Source: CAZVKN01 sp964627035
Lineage (GTDB): Bacteria; Electryoneota; AABM5-125-24; Hatepunaeales; Hatepunaeaceae
Direction of reading: 5' to 3'
Length of the DNA: 64,000 nt
Assembly (NCBI GenBank): GCA_964627035.1
Contig: CAZVKN010000010.1
Coordinates: 24,473 to 88,472 of the forward strand
The translations under genes were made by a program, and so were the position numbers. Positions within the stretch are counted from its first letter, which is position 1; every line of letters begins with the position of its first letter. The notes under the pieces are model-generated. The model made no database searches, had not been told where the DNA came from, and worked only from the letters and a program-made list of their open reading frames with translations. Shown here piece after piece: positions 8,361 to 15,389 of the stretch.

Positions 8361-9569
8361 CTAATTCCTCATTCCGGTTATCGGTATAGGATTAATGTTA
8401 TTAAAGCCTGGTTTTCCCCTTTTTAAACCAGTTTCGTTACTGTTTAATTGTCCCTGCTGCTTTTCCTGATCTTTTAATTTCTCGACAACCTTCAGCTCCA
8501 ATTTGTAAAGATTGTAAATTGCCGTAAACAGTCCTGAAATGATAAAAAATAGATAGAAAACCTGAGTCTGCCGGAAAATCCACTCCAAAAGACCGTGTAG
8601 ATGCAAGGTTGCTAACCCCGTCACCATGCCGAGTGCAATAGATTTGAAATACCAGTCTTTCGTTCGGAGAAAGAACCAGAGAGTCCTTAGATAGAACCGA
8701 ACGATGAATGCGATAAAAATCCACATCCCGAGATAACCGATCTCAGCAGCCATCAGCAGATAGATGTGATGGCATGTCCCCAGTCGGCTCTCACCACCTC
8801 TGGACCATCGGAAATCATCAGCGGCGAGGAAATCTGCCGTTTCTTCAAACTTCTCCCATTTATCAGGATAGACCATCCAGTAATACTTTTCGATATTTCG
8901 CAGCATCCAGGAGTAGGAGTTCAATCCTACCCCAAAATATTTGTCACCTGCCATTCCTGTCGCTGCATTGTTGAAATAATGTCTTGTATCTGCAGATTCC
9001 TTCGGTGCCGTCTTGAACCTTTTGATTATCTTCGGAGACATGATACCACCGAATACAATGCCGAGAACCATACCTGTGACAATGTATTTGCTCTTTCTCC
9101 AAGTAGGTTTTGTCATAAATGACATAAACATTACCACCATGAATGCACCTGCCATTATCACCCAAGCACCGCGCGACTTTGTGAACAGGATGCTGATTAC
9201 AGAAAGAGCCAGTGCCAATATCGCCCATTTATTCCATTTTTTTGGCAGTGCTCCTGAAAGCAGCATTGACAGTATAATCGGACTGATCAAATCGAGGTAC
9301 ATCGCCAATGTATTTGGATGTGGAAAGCTGCCGATAGCACGGTTCACGACAGCTTTGGTTACATACTTTGAAAACAGGACGAATCCGCCCTGGAAGATCA
9401 TTGCGCAGATAAACGCTTTGATAATTGCGTCAATCTCTTTTCGGCTGCGGATATAGTTGACCATCACCCAATACAGTAACAGCCCTTTAATAAACTTATG
9501 AACTGTAAACAGACCGTAATACGCAACCTGACTGCCGAGCAGAGAGAACATCGAGATGAAAATGACCAA
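8361..9569 (-). CDS. O-antigen ligase/polymerase (Wzy/WaaL family), C-terminal part of a frameshifted gene
   Basis: The 402-residue frame holds the C-terminal four-fifths of a polytopic O-antigen ligase/polymerase. About nine membrane segments are visible, plus the large periplasmic loop with the family pattern GESRLGTCHHIYLLMAAEIG (a conserved histidine followed by L and E-x-G). The apparent ATG at 9569 lies within the 46-bp tandem duplication region and is unlikely to be the natural start. The true N-terminus is encoded in another frame at 9496-9921. Removing one repeat unit restores a single 504-codon frame from 9921 to 8361. In the operon it should polymerise the repeat unit or ligate the polymer. 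As sequenced, the product is truncated. Confidence 0.8.
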   Translation of the reverse strand: MVIFISMFSLLGSQVAYYGLFTVHKFIKGLLLYWVMVNYIRSRKEIDAIIKAFICAMIFQGGFVLFSKYVTKAVVNRAIGSFPHPNTLAMYLDLISPIILSMLLSGALPKKWNKWAILALALSVISILFTKSRGAWVIMAGAFMVVMFMSFMTKPTWRKSKYIVTGMVLGIVFGGIMSPKIIKRFKTAPKESADTRHYFNNAATGMAGDKYFGVGLNSYSWMLRNIEKYYWMVYPDKWEKFEETADFLAADDFRWSRGGESRLGTCHHIYLLMAAEIGYLGMWIFIAFIVRFYLRTLWFFLRTKDWYFKSIALGMVTGLATLHLHGLLEWIFRQTQVFYLFFIISGLFTAIYNLYKLELKVVEKLKDQEKQQGQLNSNETGLKRGKPGFNNINPIPITGMRN

Positions 9570-9921
9570 TACCCACGGGAAACTGTTGTTGGGCCATATA
9601 ATGATTCTCCTCTTGTACCCACGGGAAACTGTTGTTGGGCCATATAATGATTCTCCTCTTGTATCCTCCGATAAGTATGAAGAGAAAAAAACCGATGAAC
9701 ATCACATCAGGGATAGTAACACCGAATCCTCGATCCACTCCTCGATAAAGCACAAAGAACACTTCCTGATAAAACGGCTTCTTTATATGGCATGTGGAGA
9801 AAACCATCAGACCAAACAGCAGATTGCGTTGCTGCGGCATCCACTGCAGATACCGAGCGACAATAATCGGTCCGAACAGTCCGACAGTAATACCGCCTAA
9901 AGATGCCGGAGTTAAAAACAT
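9496..9921 (-). pseudogene. O-antigen ligase/polymerase, N-terminal fragment of the same frameshifted gene
   Basis: From the ATG at 9921 this frame encodes the first four or so membrane segments of the O-antigen ligase (MFLTPASLGGITVGLFGPI, VMFIGFFLFILIGGYKRRI). It then reads into the second copy of a 46-bp direct repeat in the wrong frame, adding a hydrophilic tail (QEENHYMAQQQFP and onwards) before stopping at 9496. The ATG overlaps the TAA of the upstream kinase-like gene by one base (TAATG), so this is the natural start of the ligase gene. The lesion is a clean tandem duplication with no other decay, so it is recent, reversible, or an assembly artefact. Confidence 0.75.
9570..9661. repeat. 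46-bp perfect tandem duplication inside the O-antigen ligase gene
   Basis: The 46 bases at 9570-9615 are repeated immediately at 9616-9661. The unit starts TACCCACGGGAAACTG and ends GATTCTCCTCTTG. Since 46 is not a multiple of three, the duplication shifts the frame and splits the ligase gene. With one copy removed the reading frame is continuous (...NNSFPWVLVIFISMF...). Confidence 0.97.
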
Positions 9922-10904
9922 TAGAACATTCTCTCAGGTTTGAACGGAACCGCAAAACCGAACAGACCACGCATTCCCTGCAGCAAATCCTTTGGATTAA
10001 AGCTGCCGAGCTTCAACATCAGCCAGCGACGGCGGTGATATTCGTAATAAAAGTGATGAGCGATCGTGGGAAATTGCAGGTCTCCAAGACCATCTTTCAG
10101 AGCTTCCCGCAACCGCTGCTTCAGCTTGTTTGGAATAACCATGTTGTCGAGAGCCAGCAGCAGATTATACAGATCGTTCAGCAAATGACTGTGACGATTG
10201 GTATTGGCGAGGTCAATCAAGCCGACCCTGTCACCGGAAATATGGATATTCAGGAATACAAAGTCACCGTGGATGAATGATGTCGGAACATCAGCATTTC
10301 TGAACTGCTCGGACAGTTCATGTGTCTCGTCAATGATGTGACGGAATGTCGTTCCACCGAAAAGCAGCAGTCTGCGCAGTTTCTCAGCGCAGTAGTCACT
10401 ATACTCAAACAGAAACGGTGATGGAACTGAATCTTCAGAAACGGTCAGGCTGTAAAGACGATTCAAAAATCTTCCGAGAATGCGCATATTTCGGACTGCT
10501 TGCTGTTGAAGTTCAGGATTTCGTCTGCTGCGGTAAAGCAGCTCGCTGAACGGCTCACCTTCAACATATCCGATGCTTAGCAGGTTCTTCTCTTTGATCA
10601 GCTTGATCGCTCTTGAGTCTATCAGGTCACTGTCTTTTTCAGCTATCGTGTGGTAGAAATCAAGCGCTTCAGCTTCGGTAGTCACCAGCGACGGGTCTTC
10701 ACCCTTGTACTGCTTGATGATAAACGGCTGTTTATCAGACACTGCTTTGAAAATGTAGCAGTATTTGTTCTCTTTGATGAGCCGGAGTTCGTCTATCGGT
10801 TGATCCAGATACCCGGACAGTTGCCCGACAGAGAATTTTGTCTCGGAGTTGCTCAATTGAACCTGTTCCATACTTTGAGGAATCGCTCTGATTCCACTGA
10901 CCAA
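9921..10904 (-). CDS. APH/choline-kinase-fold phosphotransferase
   Basis: The 327-residue protein has the aminoglycoside-phosphotransferase/choline-kinase fold. The catalytic loop is near residue 211 (FIHGDFVFLN, the HGD-x4-N pattern) and the metal-binding aspartate near 228 (VGLIDLAN, in place of the DxD/DFG). An N-lobe lysine candidate is in PFIIKQYKG. The first 50 bases overlap the upstream nucleotidyltransferase gene. An internal ATG at 10871 (MEQVQLSN) is an alternative start. Within an exopolysaccharide operon the likely substrate is a sugar, an amino-alcohol or a lipid-linked intermediate rather than an antibiotic. This is inferred from context only. Confidence 0.75.
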   Translation of the reverse strand: MVSGIRAIPQSMEQVQLSNSETKFSVGQLSGYLDQPIDELRLIKENKYCYIFKAVSDKQPFIIKQYKGEDPSLVTTEAEALDFYHTIAEKDSDLIDSRAIKLIKEKNLLSIGYVEGEPFSELLYRSRRNPELQQQAVRNMRILGRFLNRLYSLTVSEDSVPSPFLFEYSDYCAEKLRRLLLFGGTTFRHIIDETHELSEQFRNADVPTSFIHGDFVFLNIHISGDRVGLIDLANTNRHSHLLNDLYNLLLALDNMVIPNKLKQRLREALKDGLGDLQFPTIAHHFYYEYHRRRWLMLKLGSFNPKDLLQGMRGLFGFAVPFKPERMF

Positions 10905-11947
10905 TTACTGATCTTTCTGCCTGTCAATTCGATGAGATGTGGCAGCTGACGATAAAGCTGTTCACGGGGATACTTCCATGTCAATTTCTTATGCTGCAAG
11001 CTGCGCACGATATTCCTTGGCAGCTTGTCCAAAGCGTGCTGCTCAGGCTCACGCAGTCCTGACCAATTTGAATAATCCGCAATTGATGCAAACTTCTTGT
11101 CAGTTCTTATTCGTTCAATATGCAGGAAGACCTCGCCCCACCGCGCTGCCAATTCAAGAAATTGCTCCTCATTGAAAGAGACTCCCTCTTTACTGTCCGG
11201 CGAAAACTTAAACTCCAGCGCAGCCTCATAAAGCTCTTTCATACCGAGATCTGCAACCGAATTATTTTCTTCGATCAGTTTGTTAAGCAGCTTATCGCGC
11301 CCGCTGTAGGCGGTGGTAAACCGCTTGTATGTGATGAGCAGCCCGTCCCCCATTGCCAGACAGCATTTGTAATAGTTCCGCCTGATGAAATCCTTGTCGG
11401 GCAGAGGCATTCCTTCAATGTTCGGCTCACCTCTTATGACTCGCAGAGCCCACAGCAGCCCTGCTCCCCGATTAAGCACCAGTCGCGTTGCTTCGATGGT
11501 TGATGGTGGTAGCTTGAGACTATCAGGTGCGTTCTTATAGAGAATATCCTCATCACCGGACATGACTATATGACCGTTCAGAAGATCATACCACATCAGC
11601 CAACAGGACCAATTGCGTACATCATCTATGGTCAGAGGACGGCTGAAATCAACATCAATATGAATTTCCTGCTCAAATTTATGACTGACACTGTGAATCC
11701 CTTTCCAGTCAATTGCCCCCTTATCCTTGACAATGAAGGTCATATCGAGATCGTTGTATGGGTGCTCGACGCCATCCACCACCACCACTCCACCTTCACC
11801 GCGACCGTATCCACCACCGAGAAGAAGTGCTACGAGATTGTCGCCGAGTACTTTTTCAGTGTCAATCGCAATCCTCCCGAGCACATCCTCCATCTGCCGG
11901 TTAAACTCAGGTGAAGCGTGATTGGCGTATTTAAGTCTGTTGTCCAT
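10853..11947 (-). CDS. Nucleotidyltransferase-fold protein (Pol-beta superfamily)
   Basis: The 364-residue protein carries the Pol-beta-type nucleotidyltransferase signature. There is a glycine-rich loop at about 44-53 (GGGYGRGEGG), a D-x-D pair at D66 and D68 (YNDLDMTF) and a third acidic strand around 96-100 (HIDVDFS). The remaining 250 residues are mostly helical and resemble no family I can name. It would transfer a nucleotidyl group, but the acceptor is unknown. It overlaps the GT2 gene by 17 bases and the kinase-like gene by 52, so the three are expressed together. The pairing with a kinase-fold and a phosphatase-fold gene suggests a small modification pathway for a sugar or head group. 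Confidence 0.7.
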   Translation of the reverse strand: MDNRLKYANHASPEFNRQMEDVLGRIAIDTEKVLGDNLVALLLGGGYGRGEGGVVVVDGVEHPYNDLDMTFIVKDKGAIDWKGIHSVSHKFEQEIHIDVDFSRPLTIDDVRNWSCWLMWYDLLNGHIVMSGDEDILYKNAPDSLKLPPSTIEATRLVLNRGAGLLWALRVIRGEPNIEGMPLPDKDFIRRNYYKCCLAMGDGLLITYKRFTTAYSGRDKLLNKLIEENNSVADLGMKELYEAALEFKFSPDSKEGVSFNEEQFLELAARWGEVFLHIERIRTDKKFASIADYSNWSGLREPEQHALDKLPRNIVRSLQHKKLTWKYPREQLYRQLPHLIELTGRKISNWSVESERFLKVWNRFN

Positions 11948-12773
11948 CCCTGAATCCTTTTCTTCGTCCGAGCAGTTGAGCCATCCTCATAAACGGCGAA
12001 TAAATAAATGATCCGAGTGCCAGTCGTGGCAGGCTGTACTTCCAATCACCAATCACCTGCCTGCCGAATGGAAGAATTGAATAGCGTAGCAGCGAAGTTT
12101 CCCAGAGCGACCAGTCGAATATTACCGCTTCAGCTTTGCCCTCACCATACTGTCGTTTGTGCCACTGCTTTAAGGTGTAGTTGTGCGAGTGAGCCACGAC
12201 AGATTTTTTAACATATTGGATCTTATACCCCTTCTGTCGTATCCGCCATGTCCATTCAACATCTTCAGAGTATTGAATGTCCTCGTTAAATTTCATTTCA
12301 TCCCAGACTGATCGTCTGATAGCCGACGATGCCATAGAAAAACAGTGTTTCCAGTACTTTTGCAGCGAACCGTCACCGAAAGTTGCCTCTGTATCTTTGG
12401 CGTATAACGGTTTACAGTCAGGTCGAGGAATCTGCCTTCCGAATACCGCACCGACTTTGTCATCTTGAAAACCTGTCAGCAGGTGTCGTAACCACTTATC
12501 GTTCTGGGGTGTGCAGTCAGAGTTGAGGAACACAACGAACTGACCCTCTGATGCTTTCATCGCTTGATTCAGCACCCGACCCGGCACATAAGTTCCTTTC
12601 GGGATATTAATTATCTTATCTGAATATTTGCTAATCTCTTCAGCGGTGCCGTCACTTGACTCATTATCCATCGCTATCAGCTCATACTCCATGTCCTGCC
12701 GAGAGACCATTTTTAGTGTCTCGCTAATCATAGGCATGTCGTTGTATGAGCGGAGAATGATGTTGGGTTTCAT
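11931..12773 (-). CDS. GT2-family glycosyltransferase
   Basis: This 280-residue GT-A glycosyltransferase begins MKPNIILRSYNDMPMISETL, the nucleotide-binding strand. It has the early acidic motif AMDNESSDGTAEEI (near 36-48) and the divalent-metal motif FLNSDCTPQND (near 91-101, N-S-D in place of D-x-D). A later segment with YSEDVEWTWR matches the E/ED-W catalytic region of inverting GT2 enzymes such as rhamnosyltransferases. It probably adds one sugar at the cytoplasmic face of the membrane. It starts two bases after the stop of the phosphatase-fold gene. Confidence 0.85.
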   Translation of the reverse strand: MKPNIILRSYNDMPMISETLKMVSRQDMEYELIAMDNESSDGTAEEISKYSDKIINIPKGTYVPGRVLNQAMKASEGQFVVFLNSDCTPQNDKWLRHLLTGFQDDKVGAVFGRQIPRPDCKPLYAKDTEATFGDGSLQKYWKHCFSMASSAIRRSVWDEMKFNEDIQYSEDVEWTWRIRQKGYKIQYVKKSVVAHSHNYTLKQWHKRQYGEGKAEAVIFDWSLWETSLLRYSILPFGRQVIGDWKYSLPRLALGSFIYSPFMRMAQLLGRRKGFRDGQQT

Positions 12774-12775
12774 GT

Positions 12776-13975
12776 TTACCCCCCTTTAGTCCCCCCCTGC
12801 ATTGCATGGGGGGGAAATGATAACGCCACGTCAGCTTCGCGCTTCATAATGTCATACAGATCTTCAAGTCCTTTTGCGGGTGGTTCCGGTGTCACATTGC
12901 TACACAACATCGCTACAGAATCTTTGTCGAACGGGTCGTAGCCGTGCATTCCGGCAAGTGTCGTTTCACCGAGAAAACTGGGGCAGAGTAGAATGCCGGG
13001 TTTCATGAGGAAAAACAGATCTCCATACATGTTGGTCGGGAAATCGCAGCCCCATTTGGATAGAGTCTCATCGGACAGGATATCACCACGCTTCTCTTTC
13101 TTCAAAGCCTCAATAATTGCCTGTTTCGCATCATCGTTAAAGAACCAAAATCGTGCCATCGTTGAGTCGTAAACTGCAGCATAATCCACACCAAATTTAT
13201 ATCCGAGATTGGTAATCTGAGGGATTAATGCACAATCTTCAGTGATGTCGGTCATCCCGTGATCGGTGAACACGTACAGGTTTACTTCCTCGTAATTCTG
13301 ATAAGCAGTTTTTAGTATGTCGCGCATCTGCTGCTCATACCAGATTATCTTATCGTCAACCCTCTTTGACACCTTTCCATCGGCATGAAGAGTCGCATCC
13401 ATCGCAGCCATGTACAGATATGCGAAAACAATCTCACCTTTGTTGAGATCGTTTTTCAGTAGCTGCAGGTTGTGTTCCTCAGATTTCCACCACTCTGACA
13501 TATAAAACGGGATGCTGTTATCACGAAGATGATCAAATATGGTCGGAACACCGCTGTTCATTCCTCCAGGCTGGTACAGGTCACGCTTCTCCGAATAGTC
13601 AAAGTGATGTATCAGATCAAACGGCATGTTGTAGATCTGAAAGTAGCCGGTGAAACCGTAGTACCGCTTCAAAAATCGGCTCATTAATCTGCGAACACGT
13701 CCGCGGCTCGTCAGATTTTTCGGAAAGATGTTCAGCCAATGCGCAGCCTTAAACGGCGATTGCTTTGGATTGTAGTAAAAAAAGGAGAAATGCCCGTGAT
13801 CGCGAGGCATTTTACCTGTGATGATGGTCGGATCACACGTGGAGCTGTAGCCAAAGATCGTTCCAAGCGGCTGCTTGTGAGTCAGGATGTCATCCAGAAA
13901 TGAGTGTGTCCGGAGTATCTCCCAACCGAATGCATCAATAAATGTAAAAAGGGCTAAGCGTTTGGTTTTTACCAT
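12776..13975 (-). CDS. Alkaline-phosphatase-superfamily enzyme (phosphodiesterase/nucleotide pyrophosphatase type)
   Basis: The 399-residue protein keeps the metal-site residues of the alkaline-phosphatase superfamily. These are D14 (FTFIDAFGW), the nucleophile T50 within SSTCDPTIITGKMPRDHGH, an aspartate/histidine pair in AAMDATLHADG (near 193-199), DH in FTDHGMTD (near 239-246) and a histidine in AGMHGYDPFD (near 355). There is no signal peptide, so it should act in the cytoplasm, which is unusual for the superfamily but common for this branch beside polysaccharide genes. It may hydrolyse a nucleotide-sugar or phospho-lipid intermediate. Its last residues (MQGGTKGG) are encoded by a C/G-tract palindrome that looks like an inserted repeat. 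Confidence 0.78.
   Translation of the reverse strand: MVKTKRLALFTFIDAFGWEILRTHSFLDDILTHKQPLGTIFGYSSTCDPTIITGKMPRDHGHFSFFYYNPKQSPFKAAHWLNIFPKNLTSRGRVRRLMSRFLKRYYGFTGYFQIYNMPFDLIHHFDYSEKRDLYQPGGMNSGVPTIFDHLRDNSIPFYMSEWWKSEEHNLQLLKNDLNKGEIVFAYLYMAAMDATLHADGKVSKRVDDKIIWYEQQMRDILKTAYQNYEEVNLYVFTDHGMTDITEDCALIPQITNLGYKFGVDYAAVYDSTMARFWFFNDDAKQAIIEALKKEKRGDILSDETLSKWGCDFPTNMYGDLFFLMKPGILLCPSFLGETTLAGMHGYDPFDKDSVAMLCSNVTPEPPAKGLEDLYDIMKREADVALSFPPHAMQGGTKGG
12779..12814. repeat. C6/C7/G7 tracts forming a palindrome at the 3' end of the phosphatase-fold gene
   Basis: The plus strand shows C6 (12779-12784), C7 (12791-12797) and G7 (12808-12814). The arms CCCCCCCTGCA and TGCATGGGGGGG pair almost perfectly. 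The tract encodes the last codons and abuts the TAA of the upstream gene, just before the GT2 start. Confidence 0.7.
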
Positions 13976-14386
13976 TGATTACCTCAGAATTCGAATGAAG
14001 TACCGGAACCATTCTATAAACAGTGGATTTGTAGTTGTGGTTGTCTCAAGCCCGACGTCGGGGTTGAGACAACCCCGACTACAATATATCATGCCATTTT
14101 GAATGCGACTTGGAATCAACCGCGACTACCGGATGACAACATCACTAACATTTGTCACGAAATTACGGTATCCGAGTTAATCCCGGGCTATTTATATAGA
14201 TCGAGTGACGGCACTCAGCCAAACATGCTGTCAGAAAGGAGTTCAGATCAAAGTTTGGTTAATAGTGAGGGTATTTCCTTTGCTGTAATTTGTTCATTTG
14301 TAGTCGGGGTTGAGACAATCACAACTACGAACGTACAACTTGGTAATACTCTCAATAACTCTATACAGGATTGTGAAACAGTTGCG
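13976..14386. other. Gene-free stretch upstream of the exopolysaccharide operon, carrying two palindromic repeats
   Basis: No convincing gene is present in 411 bases. A palindromic TGTAGT-type core lies at 14030-14083 (TGTAGTTGTGG... to CCCCGACTACA). A decayed copy of the MITE-like family lies around 14267-14353, containing GTAGTCGGGGTTGAGACA and ending in AATACTCTC. The operon promoter should lie here, but I cannot point to a convincing one. Confidence 0.6.
14030..14083. repeat. TGTAG-type palindromic core, stand-alone copy
   Basis: TGTAGTTGTGGTTGTCTCA (14030-) to GACAACCCCGACTACA (-14083) is built from two hairpin arms of the type CGGGGTTGAGACAACCCCG. The same core lies inside the MITE-like copies at 15059-15167 and 61900-61992 and alone at 24207-24249. 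Individual copies use a CGTGGTTG or CGGGCTTG arm interchangeably. Confidence 0.78.
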
Positions 14387-14737
14387 TTAAGACGATTGCT
14401 GTTCCTGGAACGCTCGGATCGCTTCGTCCTGATCGTTAAAGATGTCGAAGATGCGATGCATTCTAACCAGCTCAAATAGTGCACGCACCTGCTTTGACAT
14501 GCCGCATAGCTTCATGTCACCGTCAACCGAATTGAGCTGGCGGAGGCAGGACAACAGTGCTCCCAGACCTGAACTGTCAACGAAACGAAGCCCGTTCATG
14601 TCAAATATGATGTTGGCTTTCTCACCAAGCAGAGGCTCCATCGCACGACGAAAGTCCTTGGAGTTGCCGGCATCAAGATCCTCTGTGGTCATGGAAATAA
14701 TTTTTAATCCATCTTTTTCCAGGATATTAAGATTCAT
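14387..14737 (-). CDS. STAS-domain anti-sigma-factor antagonist
   Basis: The 116-residue single-domain STAS protein has the SpoIIAA-type phosphorylation loop MNGLRFVDSSGLGALLS. S55 corresponds to the phosphorylatable serine of SpoIIAA. Such proteins act in partner-switching: unphosphorylated antagonist binds a serine kinase/anti-sigma factor and frees a sigma factor or other target. No kinase or phosphatase partner is encoded nearby. A good Shine-Dalgarno (GGAG) precedes the ATG. Its position just upstream of the exopolysaccharide operon, same strand, fits a role in controlling polymer synthesis, but a 411-base gap separates them. The link is inferred. Confidence 0.85.
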   Translation of the reverse strand: MNLNILEKDGLKIISMTTEDLDAGNSKDFRRAMEPLLGEKANIIFDMNGLRFVDSSGLGALLSCLRQLNSVDGDMKLCGMSKQVRALFELVRMHRIFDIFNDQDEAIRAFQEQQSS

Positions 14738-15058
14738 TACAAATCTCCAAATCTGTTAATGCAGTAATATTGATGTATAGTTCAACTTCAAACTGAAAAG
14801 GAAGTGTGATCAGGATCATAGATAAACCCACATTTTGCAGTAATTTATATAATGGAGTTCAGCAGCAATCCGACACCTGACCAAGTTGTTACAATGTAAC
14901 CATCAAGGGTTTGAGTGTCAAGTATCAACATAGGTCAATGGATTGCGCCTCATAATGTCCGGTTACATTCGTATTTTTGGTAGTCGGTATGTTTTTTGCA
15001 TGGGCTCTATCATATAAGAGTCTTCAGATGCGCAAGATGCTGTGAACGAATAAAATCT

Positions 15059-15167
15059 GAGAGCATTAACTAAGTGGTGATACAGTATCGTAATCGGGCT
15101 TGGGACAAGCCCGACGTCGTGGTTGAGACAACCACGACTACAAAATCACTACTTGGTTAACACTCTC
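15059..15167. mobile_element. MITE-like element, copy 1 (109 bp, 8-bp target duplication)
   Basis: The ends are 23-base imperfect inverted repeats (15059-15081 beginning GAGAGCATTAAC; 15145-15167 ending GTTAACACTCTC). The element is flanked on both sides by TAAAATCT (15051-15058 and 15168-15175), a perfect 8-bp target-site duplication. The interior is the palindromic core found elsewhere in the window (CGGGCTTGGGACAAGCCCG and CGTGGTTGAGACAACCACG). No coding capacity, so any mobilisation would have to be in trans. Confidence 0.85.
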
Positions 15168-15288
15168 TAAAATCTAACGGTTTAACCGGATTTAAGACAT
15201 TACCCGGTAGAAAACGATGATACCCGAATTGCTTACAGTGCATAGATTTGTAACGTGGTGTGAACATTTTTCGCACCGGCTGATACTC

Positions 15289-15318
15289 TTGACTTTCGGG
15301 TATAATATCTTTTATATT
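15289..15318 (+). promoter_or_regulatory. Putative sigma-70-type promoter for the 984-residue secreted protein
   Basis: TTGACT at 15289-15294 and TATATT at 15313-15318 are separated by 18 bases, about 70 bases upstream of the ATG at 15390. The promoter consensus of this lineage is not known, so this is a pattern match only. A clear AGGAG lies before the start codon. Confidence 0.35.
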
Positions 15319-15389
15319 ACAATGATATTCACTGCATTATAGCGTGCGAACCTATTGATGCAGCAAGTAAACAATACAGGAGCTGACAG

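Noticed and set aside
12776..13975. Sulfatase
   Set aside because: The nucleophile region reads SSTCDPTIITG. There is a Cys, but not the C/S-x-P-x-R formylglycine motif. The threonine-type alkaline-phosphatase/NPP signature fits better.
14030..15167. CRISPR array formed by the repeated palindromes
   Set aside because: Copies are irregularly spaced, differ in sequence, recur far apart in the window and have no cas genes.
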